DNA of 64,000 bases from Synechococcus sp. RS9909. Lineage in GTDB: Bacteria > Cyanobacteriota > Cyanobacteriia > PCC-6307 > Cyanobiaceae. The translations under genes were made by a program, and so were the position numbers. Shown piece after piece: positions 56,426 to 64,000 of this stretch. The notes beneath the pieces were generated by a model. That model did no database searches and had not been told where the DNA came from. It saw nothing but the letters and a program-made list of their open reading frames with translations. Position 1 is the stretch's first letter; each line of letters begins with the position of its first letter. Location: assembly GCF_014279595.1 (NCBI RefSeq), contig NZ_CP047943.1, positions 2,416,422 through 2,480,421 of the forward strand, given 5' to 3'.

Positions 56426-57724
56426 TCACCCAGTGTGGGGTAGATCCACCAGTCGTGCCTCCTCGAGCGCCACCAGCGCTCGGATCAGAGCCAGTTCGAG
56501 ATGGCTGCGATGGGTGCCGCCCTGCACATAGAGGTTGAAAGGCTCCCGCAGGGGAGCATCGGCGGAAAACTCACTGGTGCTGCCGTCGATGAAGGTGCCG
56601 CCGGCCATCACCAGATCACTGGCATAGCCGGGCATGGCCGCAGGCACCGGATCGAGATAGGCGCCCACTGGAGAGCAGGCCTGAAACGCTCGGCACACCA
56701 CCTTGAGGGCTTCGGGATCGCCGAGCTGCACCGCCTGAATCAGGTCGCTCCGGTGCGCACCCGGAGACGGTTGCACCGGATAGCCCAGGGCGGCGAACGT
56801 GCCAGCCACCAGTTCGGCGCCGATGAGCGCTTCCGCCACCATCTGGGGGGCGAGAAACAGCCCCTGCAGGATCAGTCGGTGCAGATCAAATCCGGTGCCG
56901 CCCTCACTGCCGATCCCAGGGGCGGTGAGCCGACAGCAGGCCCGTTCCACCAGCTCAGCGCGACCGGCCACATAACCACCGGTGGGCGCCAGGGTGCCGC
57001 CCAGATTCTTGATCAGGGAGCCGGCGATCAGATCGGCACCCACAGCAGGCGGCTCCCGCTCTTCGACCAGCTCGCCATAACAGTTGTCAACGAAGCAGAC
57101 GCACTCCGGCTGGCGGGCATGAATGCGCTGGCACACCGCTTCGATCTGCGCGATCGAAACAGACGGCCGCCAGCTGTAGCCGCAGCTGCGCTGAATCAGG
57201 ATCAGGCGGATGGGCTGGTCCAGGGCCTGATCCAGCGCCTGTAGATCCAGCGAACCATCGGGGTTCAGATCGCATTCGGCGTAGTCGACGCCGAAGTCGA
57301 CCAGGGACCCCTGACCCTCTCCGCGCAGGCCGATCACCTCCTCCAGGGTGTCGTAAGGCCGACCAGTGATCGACAGCATCCGATCGCCGGGGCGCAGCAC
57401 ACCGAACAAGGCGGCGGCGATGGCATGGGTGCCACTGACGAACTGCAGGCGCACCGCTGCTTGTTCCGCCCCCAACACCCGCGCGAAGACCCGATCGAGC
57501 ACCTCACGCCCCTGATCGCCATGGCCATACCCCGTCAGGGAGGCGAAATGCTGGGTGCCGACCCGCTCCGCCGCGAAGGCCGCCAGGATCCGCTCCAGGC
57601 GCAAGCCCACCCCAGCCGTGCGGGCGGCGGCAACGGGCGCCTGTTGCGCCGCCACACGCTGCACCAGAGCGCGGGCCCGCACCTCGGGCGAGGCGGAAGG
57701 CGAAGCATCGGAACTCAAAAGCAT
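56426..57724 (-). CDS. Methionine gamma-lyase-like PLP enzyme ("aluminium resistance" family)
   Basis: The 432-residue fold-type I PLP enzyme belongs to the family labelled aluminium resistance or methionine gamma-lyase-like. Typical blocks are GYGHGDQGREVLDRVFARVLGAE, RLQFVSGTHAIAAALFG, the PLP aspartate region VCFVDNCYGELVEEREP and the lysine in AGSLIKNLGGTLAPTGGYVAG. A C-terminal VQGGTHRSHLELAL is present. Its true reaction is not well established. The start is ATG 57724; a TTG three bases upstream is less likely. It lies upstream of gcvHP and is divergent from a desaturase. Confidence 0.87.
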   Translation of the reverse strand: MLLSSDASPSASPEVRARALVQRVAAQQAPVAAARTAGVGLRLERILAAFAAERVGTQHFASLTGYGHGDQGREVLDRVFARVLGAEQAAVRLQFVSGTHAIAAALFGVLRPGDRMLSITGRPYDTLEEVIGLRGEGQGSLVDFGVDYAECDLNPDGSLDLQALDQALDQPIRLILIQRSCGYSWRPSVSIAQIEAVCQRIHARQPECVCFVDNCYGELVEEREPPAVGADLIAGSLIKNLGGTLAPTGGYVAGRAELVERACCRLTAPGIGSEGGTGFDLHRLILQGLFLAPQMVAEALIGAELVAGTFAALGYPVQPSPGAHRSDLIQAVQLGDPEALKVVCRAFQACSPVGAYLDPVPAAMPGYASDLVMAGGTFIDGSTSEFSADAPLREPFNLYVQGGTHRSHLELALIRALVALEEARLVDLPHTG

Positions 57725-57829
57725 CAATCGCGGCGTCTCGCTGCTGCATCCGTTGCTCTTCTACATTCTCAGCTCCAACCCAACGCCTGTTCGCCGCGGC
57801 CCTCACCGCAGCGACCGACGATTCGGTTC

Positions 57830-58765
57830 GTGGAGTCTTCCTTGGTCACAACCCCTCTGGCGTCTGCCGCCACCGATCGCGAGCTGCGCATGCGTGCGGC
57901 GGTGATGGCTCCCCGGGGCCCCTTGCCCCGCCGGCAGCGACGGATCAAATGGGGCACCACCAGTTTCATGCTCATCCTGCATGTGCTGGCCACCGTCGCC
58001 CTCCTGCCCCGGTTCTGGAGCTGGCAGGGCGTTGTCGCTCTGGCGGTGCTCTATTGGATGACCGTGCTGGGCGTGACCCTCGGCCTGCACCGCCTGGTCG
58101 CCCACCGCAGCCTCAGCGTGCCCCGCTGGCTGGAGCGCACCCTGGTGATCATGGGAACCCTGGCCTGCCAGAGCGGACCGATCGAATGGGTGGGCCTGCA
58201 CCGCCATCACCACCGCTTCTCCGACCAAGCCAACGACCACCACGACGCCGCCCGCGGCCTCTGGTGGAGTCACAGCGAGTGGATGCTGCACGCAATCCCC
58301 GCTCTGGAGCACATCGACCGCTATGCGGGGGACCTCCAGGCCGATCCCTTCTATCGCTGGCTTGATCGCTGGTTCCTGCTCCTGCAGATTCCCCTGGGCC
58401 TGGCCCTCTACGCCTACGGCCAGATGGCTGACGTGCATGGCGGCGGCCTGGGGTTGGTGCTCTGGGCGATTCCGCTGCGCCTGGTGATCGTGTATCACGT
58501 CACCTGGCTGGTGAATTCGGCCACCCACGCCTGTGGCTACCGCAATTTCGATTGCCCCGACCTCTCCCGCAATTGCTGGTGGGTGGCCCTGCTCTCGTTC
58601 GGCGAGGGCTGGCATAACAACCATCACGCCCATCCGGCCAGTGCCCGCCATGGTCTGCGCTGGTTTGAGCTCGACATCACCTGGCTGCACATCCGCCTGC
58701 TGCGCCGACTGCGTCTGGCCCACCGCATCCGCCAGGCCCGTTATGCGCCCTCAGGACTGCCCTGA
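57830..58765 (+). CDS. Acyl-lipid desaturase, DesC-type paralogue
   Basis: This membrane-bound fatty-acid desaturase (311 residues from GTG 57830; TTG 57842 or ATG 57890 are alternatives) uses a diiron centre held by three His boxes: HRLVAH, HRHHH and HNNHH, with a fourth group around NSATHACGY. Two pairs of membrane helices are present (for example SFMLILHVLATVALL). It is about as long as, and clearly related to, the desaturase at 59555, but with many substitutions, so the two may differ in position or temperature response. Its end overlaps the convergent HTH gene by 25 bases. Confidence 0.9.
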   Translation: MESSLVTTPLASAATDRELRMRAAVMAPRGPLPRRQRRIKWGTTSFMLILHVLATVALLPRFWSWQGVVALAVLYWMTVLGVTLGLHRLVAHRSLSVPRWLERTLVIMGTLACQSGPIEWVGLHRHHHRFSDQANDHHDAARGLWWSHSEWMLHAIPALEHIDRYAGDLQADPFYRWLDRWFLLLQIPLGLALYAYGQMADVHGGGLGLVLWAIPLRLVIVYHVTWLVNSATHACGYRNFDCPDLSRNCWWVALLSFGEGWHNNHHAHPASARHGLRWFELDITWLHIRLLRRLRLAHRIRQARYAPSGLP

Positions 58766-59502
58766 GCGTTGGCGTCCATCGCGGCAGCTCGCTGCCGCAG
58801 CTGGGCCAGAAACCCTTCGGCACCACGCTGACTGGATCCACCCAGCCCTTCATAGGTGGCATGCAGATCGAGGAGTTCCCCATCGAGCTCCTCAGCGGAG
58901 TAATCGCGCAACCCGGCCATCACGGCCGCGAAACGCTCGCGCCGCTGCGGCTTGCTGGGGGGGTAGGCCTGCATCACCTGATCGCGGCACTGACGCCAGG
59001 ACTGCCCACTGCAGAGCAGATCGGCGAGGGCCGCACTGAGGGCCACGCCCTCCCGGGCATCGATCCGCCAGTCGAACCCAGGAGGCAACGGCGCCAGCCC
59101 TACGAAGATCTCCAGCAAATCGCCGGCACCAAGCGCCTGGCCAGCGCTGTTGCGCATCGGTTCCCGCCCGGCTTCCAACACCTGCAGCAATTCCGGATGC
59201 ACCTCCTGCAGATGCTCCCGAAGCGGCTCCAGACCGCCCTCGAGCACCGCATTGGCCTGCCCGAGGGCGAGGAAGACCTCCGGCCCCGGAGATGCGAGCT
59301 TGCCGTTGCGGAGATTGGAGATCTGGGAGTTGTGCACCCGACCGAGGTCGAGCGTTTCGGCCAGAGCCGGCAACACCTTGTGCGACCAACCATTGCGTTC
59401 ATGCCAGACATGCACGAGGTGCGCCATCGCCCGGCGCCCCTGCGCCAAACGCTCACGGTAACCGCTGGTCACAGAGTCAGAATAAAGATCGGCCTCAATC
59501 AC
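58741..59502 (-). CDS. HTH-containing protein between two desaturase genes
   Basis: The 253-residue protein is not from a family I can name. An XRE-like helix-turn-helix is visible in ALAETLDLGRVHNSQISNLRNGK (about residues 46-68). Long helical segments rich in Leu, Glu and Ala follow. The start is probably the GTG at 59502, placed at the edge of an inverted repeat shared with the divergent desaturase promoter; ATG at 59427 is a shorter alternative. Its place between two desaturases suggests it may regulate them, but that is inference from position. Confidence 0.65.
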   Translation of the reverse strand: MIEADLYSDSVTSGYRERLAQGRRAMAHLVHVWHERNGWSHKVLPALAETLDLGRVHNSQISNLRNGKLASPGPEVFLALGQANAVLEGGLEPLREHLQEVHPELLQVLEAGREPMRNSAGQALGAGDLLEIFVGLAPLPPGFDWRIDAREGVALSAALADLLCSGQSWRQCRDQVMQAYPPSKPQRRERFAAVMAGLRDYSAEELDGELLDLHATYEGLGGSSQRGAEGFLAQLRQRAAAMDANAQGSPEGA

Positions 59503-59544
59503 TTGATACGGATACTGATCACATGTAGTTTATCGGTAGTCAAG
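59502..59544 (+). promoter_or_regulatory. desC promoter with imperfect inverted repeat
   Basis: TTGATA (59503-59508) and TAGTTT (59525-59530) make a reasonable sigma-70 pair with a 16-base spacer, 25 bases before the desC start. The flanks CTTGATACGGATA (59502-59514) and TATCGGTAGTCAAG (59531-59544) are near-perfect inverted copies, allowing one gap and one mismatch. A dimeric regulator could bind here and affect both divergent genes. Confidence 0.45.
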
Positions 59545-59554
59545 GGAACAAGTC

Positions 59555-60487
59555 ATGGCCTCCAGCGTGATCACGGCGCCATCGCCGCCGAGTCGACCAG
59601 CCGCACCGGACGTTGCCCTCAAGAAGGCGGCTGCCCTGCACCAACCTCGCAAAGGCGAAGCACCCGTGAGTGTTGATCAGGGCAAGCGTTGGGGGACCAT
59701 CGGCTTCATGATCGGGATCCACGTGCTCGCCATCGTCGCCCTTCTGCCCGGATTCTGGAGCTGGCAAGCGGTCACCACCCTGCTGGTTCTCTACTGGGTC
59801 ACCGCCTGCCTGGGGGTGACGATCGGCTATCACCGCCTGCTCTCCCACCGCTCCTTCCGCGTTCCTCACTGGCTGGAGCGCTTCTTCGCCACCTGTGGCG
59901 CCCTGAGCTGCCAGCACGGCCCGATCGACTGGGTGGGACTGCACCGTCACCATCACAAGTTTTCGGATACGGATGCGGATCACCACAACAGCCATCGCGG
60001 CTTCTGGTGGAGCCACATGGGTTGGATGTTTGAACCCATCCCGGCCATGCAGGCCGTGCCACGGATGAGCGGTGATCTGGTCAGCGACCCCTACTACCGC
60101 TGGCTCAACAACAATTTCCTGTTGCTGCAACTGCCCCTGGCCGGTCTGCTTTTCTGGATCGGCACGGTCACCGGTGCCGGCGGCTGGGCCCTGGTGCTGT
60201 GGGGCATCCCCCTGCGCCTGGTGCTGGTGTATCACATCACCTGGCTGGTGAACTCCGCCACCCACTGCTGGGGTGAGGTGGTGTACGAGAGCGGCGACGC
60301 CTCCCGCAACAACAAGTGGGTGGCCGCGCTCACCTTTGGCGAGGGCTGGCATAACAACCACCACGCCTTCCCCCACTCCGCCCGTCACGGTCTCCAACCC
60401 GGACAGATCGACCTCACCTGGCAGCACATTCGCTTGATGCGAGCCATCGGCCTGGCCAGCAAAATCCGCCTGCCGGTCGCGTCCTAA
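59555..60487 (+). CDS. desC: Acyl-lipid delta-9-type desaturase
   Basis: DesC introduces the first double bond into membrane-lipid acyl chains. The 310 residues contain an N-terminal polar extension rich in Pro and Ala (about 1-40) and two helical hairpins. Three His boxes follow: YHRLLSHRSF, GLHRHHHKFSD and GEGWHNNHHAFPHSARHG, plus NSATHCWG. It is closely related to the desaturase at 57830. The ATG at 59555 follows a short leader with a recognisable promoter. Confidence 0.93.
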   Translation: MASSVITAPSPPSRPAAPDVALKKAAALHQPRKGEAPVSVDQGKRWGTIGFMIGIHVLAIVALLPGFWSWQAVTTLLVLYWVTACLGVTIGYHRLLSHRSFRVPHWLERFFATCGALSCQHGPIDWVGLHRHHHKFSDTDADHHNSHRGFWWSHMGWMFEPIPAMQAVPRMSGDLVSDPYYRWLNNNFLLLQLPLAGLLFWIGTVTGAGGWALVLWGIPLRLVLVYHITWLVNSATHCWGEVVYESGDASRNNKWVAALTFGEGWHNNHHAFPHSARHGLQPGQIDLTWQHIRLMRAIGLASKIRLPVAS

Positions 60488-60529
60488 GCTGATCGATCGC
60501 CCATCTGTCCCCGTCCGCAACCGATAGCC

Positions 60530-60988
60530 ATGGCCAAGCGCGTTCAAGTCGTTCTGAATGAGGACGTTCTCAGCCTCGGTCGGGATGGGGATCTGGTGGA
60601 AGTGGCCCCCGGCTACGCCCGCAACTTCCTGCTCCCCTTCGGCAAAGCGGTTCCCGTGACGCCGGCCGTGATGAAACAGGTGGAGCACCGCCGCGCCAAG
60701 GAAGCGGAACGTCAGGCCGCCCTCAAGCAGGAGGCCCTGGCGTTCCGCACAGCGCTCGACACCATCGGTCGTTTCACCGTGAAGAAGCAAACCGGTGGCG
60801 ACGAAGTGCTGTTCGGCACCGTCACCAATGGCGATGTGGCCGAAGCGATCGAAGCCGCCACCAAGAAAGAAGTGGATCGTCGCGACATCACCGTGCCCGA
60901 CATCCACCGCACCGGCTCTTACAAGGTGAAGGTGAAGCTTCACAGCGACGTCACCGCTGAAATCAACCTGGAAGTGGTCAGCTACTGA
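60530..60988 (+). CDS. rplI: 50S ribosomal protein L9
   Basis: L9 spans the large subunit near the L1 stalk. The 152 residues show the N-terminal domain ([37 protein letters not shown]), the long connecting helix ([21 protein letters not shown]) and the C-terminal RNA-binding domain ([26 protein letters not shown]). It is followed by dnaB, a conserved pairing. Confidence 0.97.
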   Translation: MAKRVQVVLNEDVLSLGRDGDLVEVAPGYARNFLLPFGKAVPVTPAVMKQVEHRRAKEAERQAALKQEALAFRTALDTIGRFTVKKQTGGDEVLFGTVTNGDVAEAIEAATKKEVDRRDITVPDIHRTGSYKVKVKLHSDVTAEINLEVVSY

Positions 60989-61035
60989 TCAGAGGGTGCG
61001 CCAGAGTGGGTATTCGTTTGTGAGCCCACAACGCC

Positions 61036-62454
61036 ATGGTGAGCGTTCCCCTCAATGAACCAGGCGGCGAGTCCGCCGGAGGGGGGCGCCGTGGCTTCAG
61101 CCAGGGGCGCCGGAGGGATGAACCCCATTTCGAAGCGCTGCCCGACTCGATTCCGCCCCAGAACCTGGAGGCGGAAGAGGCGGTTCTGGGCGGCATCCTG
61201 CTCGACCCCGATGCCATCGGTCGTGTGGCTGATGTGTTGCAGCCGGAAGCCTTTTATCTCGGTGCCCATCGGGAGATCTACCGCACAGCGGTGATGCTCC
61301 ACAGCCAGGGCAAACCCACGGATCTCACCGCCATGACCGCCTGGCTCGCGGATACCGGCGCTCTGGAGAAAGTGGGCGGCAGCGGCCGGCTGGTGGAGTT
61401 GGTGGAACGAGTGGCCACCACGGCATCGATCGAGCAGGTGGCCCGCCTGGTGATGGACAAGTTCCTGCGCCGCCAGCTGATCCGATCAGGCAATGAAGTG
61501 ATCCAGCTCGGCTTCGACCAGAGCCTGCCGATGGACCAGGTGCTTGACCAGGCAGAACAGACGATCTTTGCGATCAGCCAGGAAAAACCATCCAAGGGGC
61601 TGACGCCCACGGCCGAGATCCTCACCAGCACGTTCAACGAGATCGAGAGCCGCTCCCTCGGCACCTCGGTGGCGGGCATCCCGGTGAACTTCTACGACCT
61701 GGATGCCATGACCCAGGGCCTGCAGCGCAGTGATCTGATCATCGTGGCGGGACGGCCGGCCATGGGCAAAACCTCGATCGTGCTCAACCTGGCCAAGAAC
61801 GTGGCGCAGCTCCACAACCTGCCGGTGTGCGTGTTCTCCCTGGAGATGAGCAAAGAGCAGCTCACCTACCGGTTGCTCTCAATGGAAGTGGGCATCGAAT
61901 CCGGGCGCCTCCGCACCGGTCGTCTGCAACAGGATGAGTGGCCACTGCTGGGCCAGGGCATCAACACCCTCGGCCAGCTGCCGATCTACATCGACGACAA
62001 GCCCAACTCGGGCGTGCTCGAGATGCGATCGCTCTGCCGCCGACTCATGGCAGAACAGGGCAGGGATCTGGGGCTGGTGGTGATTGATTACCTGCAGCTG
62101 ATGGAGGGTTCCACCCCCGACAACCGGGTGCAGGAGCTCTCGCGGATCACCCGGGGGCTGAAGGGGATGGCCCGGGAACTGAACGTGCCGGTGATCGCCC
62201 TCTCCCAGCTCAGCCGGGGCGTGGAGTCGCGCACCAACAAACGGCCGATGCTCAGCGACCTGCGCGAATCAGGCTCGATCGAACAGGACGCCGACCTGGT
62301 GTTGATGATCTACCGCGATGAGTACTACAACCCGGAAACCCCCGACCGGGGCATCACCGAAGTGATCGTGACCAAGCACCGCAACGGCCCAGTCGGCACG
62401 GTGAAACTGCTGTTCGAGCCCCAGTTCACCCGCTTCCGCAACCTGGCGGCGTAG
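61036..62454 (+). CDS. dnaB: Replicative DNA helicase DnaB
   Basis: DnaB unwinds DNA at the fork as a hexamer. The 472 residues have the N-terminal DnaG-binding domain (PPQNLEAEEAVLGGILLDPDAIG), a linker helix and the RecA-like domain. That domain has Walker A in AGRPAMGKTSIVLNLAKN, CVFSLEMSKEQL, Walker B in DLGLVVIDYLQLM and SDLRESGSIEQDADLVLM. Some cyanobacterial dnaB genes carry an intein, but none is present here. The first 35 residues are a Gly/Arg-rich tail. It lies 47 bases downstream of rplI. Confidence 0.97.
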   Translation: MVSVPLNEPGGESAGGGRRGFSQGRRRDEPHFEALPDSIPPQNLEAEEAVLGGILLDPDAIGRVADVLQPEAFYLGAHREIYRTAVMLHSQGKPTDLTAMTAWLADTGALEKVGGSGRLVELVERVATTASIEQVARLVMDKFLRRQLIRSGNEVIQLGFDQSLPMDQVLDQAEQTIFAISQEKPSKGLTPTAEILTSTFNEIESRSLGTSVAGIPVNFYDLDAMTQGLQRSDLIIVAGRPAMGKTSIVLNLAKNVAQLHNLPVCVFSLEMSKEQLTYRLLSMEVGIESGRLRTGRLQQDEWPLLGQGINTLGQLPIYIDDKPNSGVLEMRSLCRRLMAEQGRDLGLVVIDYLQLMEGSTPDNRVQELSRITRGLKGMARELNVPVIALSQLSRGVESRTNKRPMLSDLRESGSIEQDADLVLMIYRDEYYNPETPDRGITEVIVTKHRNGPVGTVKLLFEPQFTRFRNLAA

Positions 62455-62582
62455 CAAGCCGAGGCTCACACGCATAACGTTTCGCTGCCGCGTATCAGCG
62501 AGCGAGGACTGACGCAGAGCACCCGAGCCGACCAGTCGTATTACTATGATGGAAATCCGTAACACGCTCACCTTTTCGAGCC

Positions 62583-62843
62583 ATGGCGCTCACGGTCCGG
62601 CTTGATCCCGAAACTCAGCACTGCCTGGATGAGTTAGTGGCCGGCACGGGCCAGGACAAAAGTGCACTGGTGCGCGAACTGATCCGCCAACGCTGGCAGC
62701 AGCTCCAGAGCGCTCCCTCGATCACCGAACGGATCGGCGGCCACCCCAGCCACTTCCTCAACACCCTGCCCAAGGGCGGAGCCGAGCGGCCGATGCGGCG
62801 CCAGTTACTGATGGAACGCCTCGCCAGGAAACAGCGGCCATGA
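62583..62843 (+). CDS. Ribbon-helix-helix antitoxin
   Basis: The 86-residue protein begins with a ribbon-helix-helix DNA-binding domain: MALTVRLDPETQHCLDELV, then TGQDKSALVRELIRQRW. A basic C-terminal tail probably binds the toxin. It overlaps the PIN gene by four bases (62840-62843). The AT-rich stretch just upstream (CGTATTACTATGATGG) probably holds the promoter; no clear palindrome is visible. Confidence 0.82.
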   Translation: MALTVRLDPETQHCLDELVAGTGQDKSALVRELIRQRWQQLQSAPSITERIGGHPSHFLNTLPKGGAERPMRRQLLMERLARKQRP

Positions 62844-63268
62844 GGCGAATCCTGGTGGATTCCGGGGTGCTGTTGAGCTATTACCAGGAGCGCGAGCCCC
62901 TGCATCAGGCGGTGGTGGCGTTCTTCGACCAGACCTGCGCTCAGCTGATCACCTCGCCGATCTGCGTGGCCGAAGTGCTCTGGCTACTGGGCGACCCCGG
63001 CGATACCAGGGTTCTGGCCGCCCAGAACCACTTGCTGCGTGCTGTGAGCCGCGGCGGCATCGAATCGAGCCCGCTGCTGCCTGAGGACTATGCCCGGGTG
63101 GCGGACCTCAACGAGCGCTACGCCGACCTGCCCGGTGATTTTGCTGATCTCACGTTGATCTGCCTGTCCGAGCGGTTGGACATCGCTGAGATCCTCACGC
63201 TCGCCAGCGACTTCGAGATCTATCGGCGCTTCCGCCGCGAACCCTTCCAGCCCGTCGCGCTCAACTGA
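62840..63268 (+). CDS. PIN-domain toxin (VapC-like)
   Basis: The 142-residue PIN protein keeps the acidic positions of an active nuclease: Asp7 in [11 protein letters not shown], Glu45 in VAEVLW, Asp100 and Asp103 in [12 protein letters not shown], and Asp124 in LASDFEIY. It is coupled by a four-base overlap to the ribbon-helix-helix antitoxin. It is unrelated in antitoxin type to the pair at 22.5 kb. mnmG begins 26 bases downstream on the same strand. Confidence 0.88.
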   Translation: MRRILVDSGVLLSYYQEREPLHQAVVAFFDQTCAQLITSPICVAEVLWLLGDPGDTRVLAAQNHLLRAVSRGGIESSPLLPEDYARVADLNERYADLPGDFADLTLICLSERLDIAEILTLASDFEIYRRFRREPFQPVALN

Positions 63269-63294
63269 ACCCCACGAACATTGAGAATGACCCA

Positions 63295-64000
63295 ATGCCG
63301 TTGTCAACGCCGCCAACTGAAGTCTTCGACCTGATCGTCGTGGGGGGTGGCCATGCCGGCTGCGAAGCCGCGATCACCGCCGCTCGGCTGGGCTTGAACA
63401 CGGCCCTGTTCAGTCTCAACCTCGACCGCATCGCCTGGCAGCCCTGCAATCCGGCCGTGGGCGGCCCGGCCAAGAGCCAGCTGGTGCACGAAGTGGATGC
63501 CCTCGGTGGCGTCATCGGTCGTTTGGCCGATGCAACGGCGATTCAGAAACGCATCCTCAATGCCAGTCGCGGCCCGGCCGTCTGGGCCCTACGCGCCCAG
63601 ACCGACAAGCGCCAGTATTCCCGTCAGATGCTGCGACTGCTGCAGCACACCCCCAATCTGGCCCTGCGCGAAGCGATGGTGACGGGCCTGGAGATCGAAG
63701 GCGATCCCACAGGTGGCGGCGACGACTGGGATCCGCGGCAAGGAGCGGCCGCACGCATCACCGGCGTGCGCACCTATTTCGGCAGCGTTTACGGCGCCAG
63801 GGCCGTGGTGCTCACCGCCGGCACCTTCCTAGGGGGCCGCATCTGGGTGGGCCATCAATCGATGGCGGCTGGCCGCGCCGGTGAGCAGGCCGCCGAAGGT
63901 CTCACCGAAGCGCTCCAGCAACTCGGCTTCCACACCGACCGCCTCAAGACCGGCACCCCCGCCCGCGTCGACCGGCGCAGCATCGCTCTCGATCAACTTG
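63295..64000 (+). CDS. mnmG: tRNA uridine-5-carboxymethylaminomethyl modification enzyme MnmG, 3' end missing
   Basis: MnmG, with MnmE, modifies the wobble uridine of several tRNAs using FAD. The 235 visible residues start at the ATG at 63295 and read off the window edge. They contain the FAD loop [23 protein letters not shown], then [53 protein letters not shown] and [11 protein letters not shown]. The C-terminal half, including the tRNA- and MnmE-binding regions, is outside the window. Confidence 0.97.
   Translation, partial: MPLSTPPTEVFDLIVVGGGHAGCEAAITAARLGLNTALFSLNLDRIAWQPCNPAVGGPAKSQLVHEVDALGGVIGRLADATAIQKRILNASRGPAVWALRAQTDKRQYSRQMLRLLQHTPNLALREAMVTGLEIEGDPTGGGDDWDPRQGAAARITGVRTYFGSVYGARAVVLTAGTFLGGRIWVGHQSMAAGRAGEQAAEGLTEALQQLGFHTDRLKTGTPARVDRRSIALDQL

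Noticed and set aside
57425-58765. 446-residue version of the first desaturase
   Set aside because: The extension lies antisense to the PLP lyase gene. Family similarity begins only after about 57830.
61036-62454. Intein in dnaB
   Set aside because: Cyanobacterial dnaB sometimes carries one, but the reading frame is 472 residues with contiguous helicase motifs.

Overview
The window is high-GC, gene-dense cyanobacterial chromosome, most like the marine/halotolerant Synechococcus–Cyanobium group. Pointers are paired Flv3/Flv1 flavodiiron proteins, two acyl-lipid desaturases of the DesC type, a ClpB2-type chaperone beside secE-nusG-rplKAJL, biosynthetic arginine decarboxylase, cyanobacterial DUF3747 and DUF928 proteins, and an sRNA gene that looks like Yfr2. 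No rRNA, tRNA, CRISPR array, transposase or phage gene was seen. Genes cover almost everything; no gap exceeds 300 bases. The sequence was read by eye, so family names rest on motifs and overall resemblance, not on searches.

Layout. 1-9 kb: pyrD (cut by the left edge), rnhA, a DUF3747 protein, a Yfr2-like sRNA, then the minus-strand run gloA-clpB2-secE-nusG-rplK-rplA-(L10 leader)-rplJ-rplL ending at a clear terminator. 9-16.5 kb: eno, a small two-gene insert (PhyH-like dioxygenase and sulfotransferase-like protein), an ABC1/UbiB kinase with two small helical or membrane proteins, argJ and coaE. 16.6-19.3 kb: an AT-richer patch of three exported proteins without recognised function, one with two copies of an unfamiliar domain. 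19.3-25.1 kb: gatB, thiO, ndk, a Phd/PIN toxin-antitoxin pair with twin palindromic operators, speA.

25-36 kb is the most unusual region. A mechanosensitive-type channel with a PKA-like cyclic-nucleotide domain overlaps a CHASE2 class III adenylate cyclase by four bases. Next come a DUF928 exported protein, a 1334-residue two-partner-secretion exoprotein ending in a caspase-like CHAT domain, its divergent TpsB transporter, and a Crp-family regulator that keeps cAMP-contact residues. Together these suggest cAMP synthesis, a cAMP-gated channel, a cAMP-responsive regulator and a secreted CHAT protein in one neighbourhood. That link is inferred from position.

36-46.5 kb: DUF3307 and Coq4-family genes, alaS, a tightly overlapping membrane-protein/SNF2-helicase/SWIM-finger/MEKHLA operon, hsp20 and an NRAMP-like transporter that lacks the usual metal motifs. 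46.5-52.3 kb: an oxygen/redox run of flv3-flv1, rubrerythrin, FMN reductase and pirin, with a nested palindrome before rubrerythrin. 52.4-64 kb: two small proteins, gcvP-gcvH, a PLP lyase, two desaturases flanking an HTH protein, rplI, dnaB, a second toxin-antitoxin pair (RHH/PIN), and mnmG (cut by the right edge).
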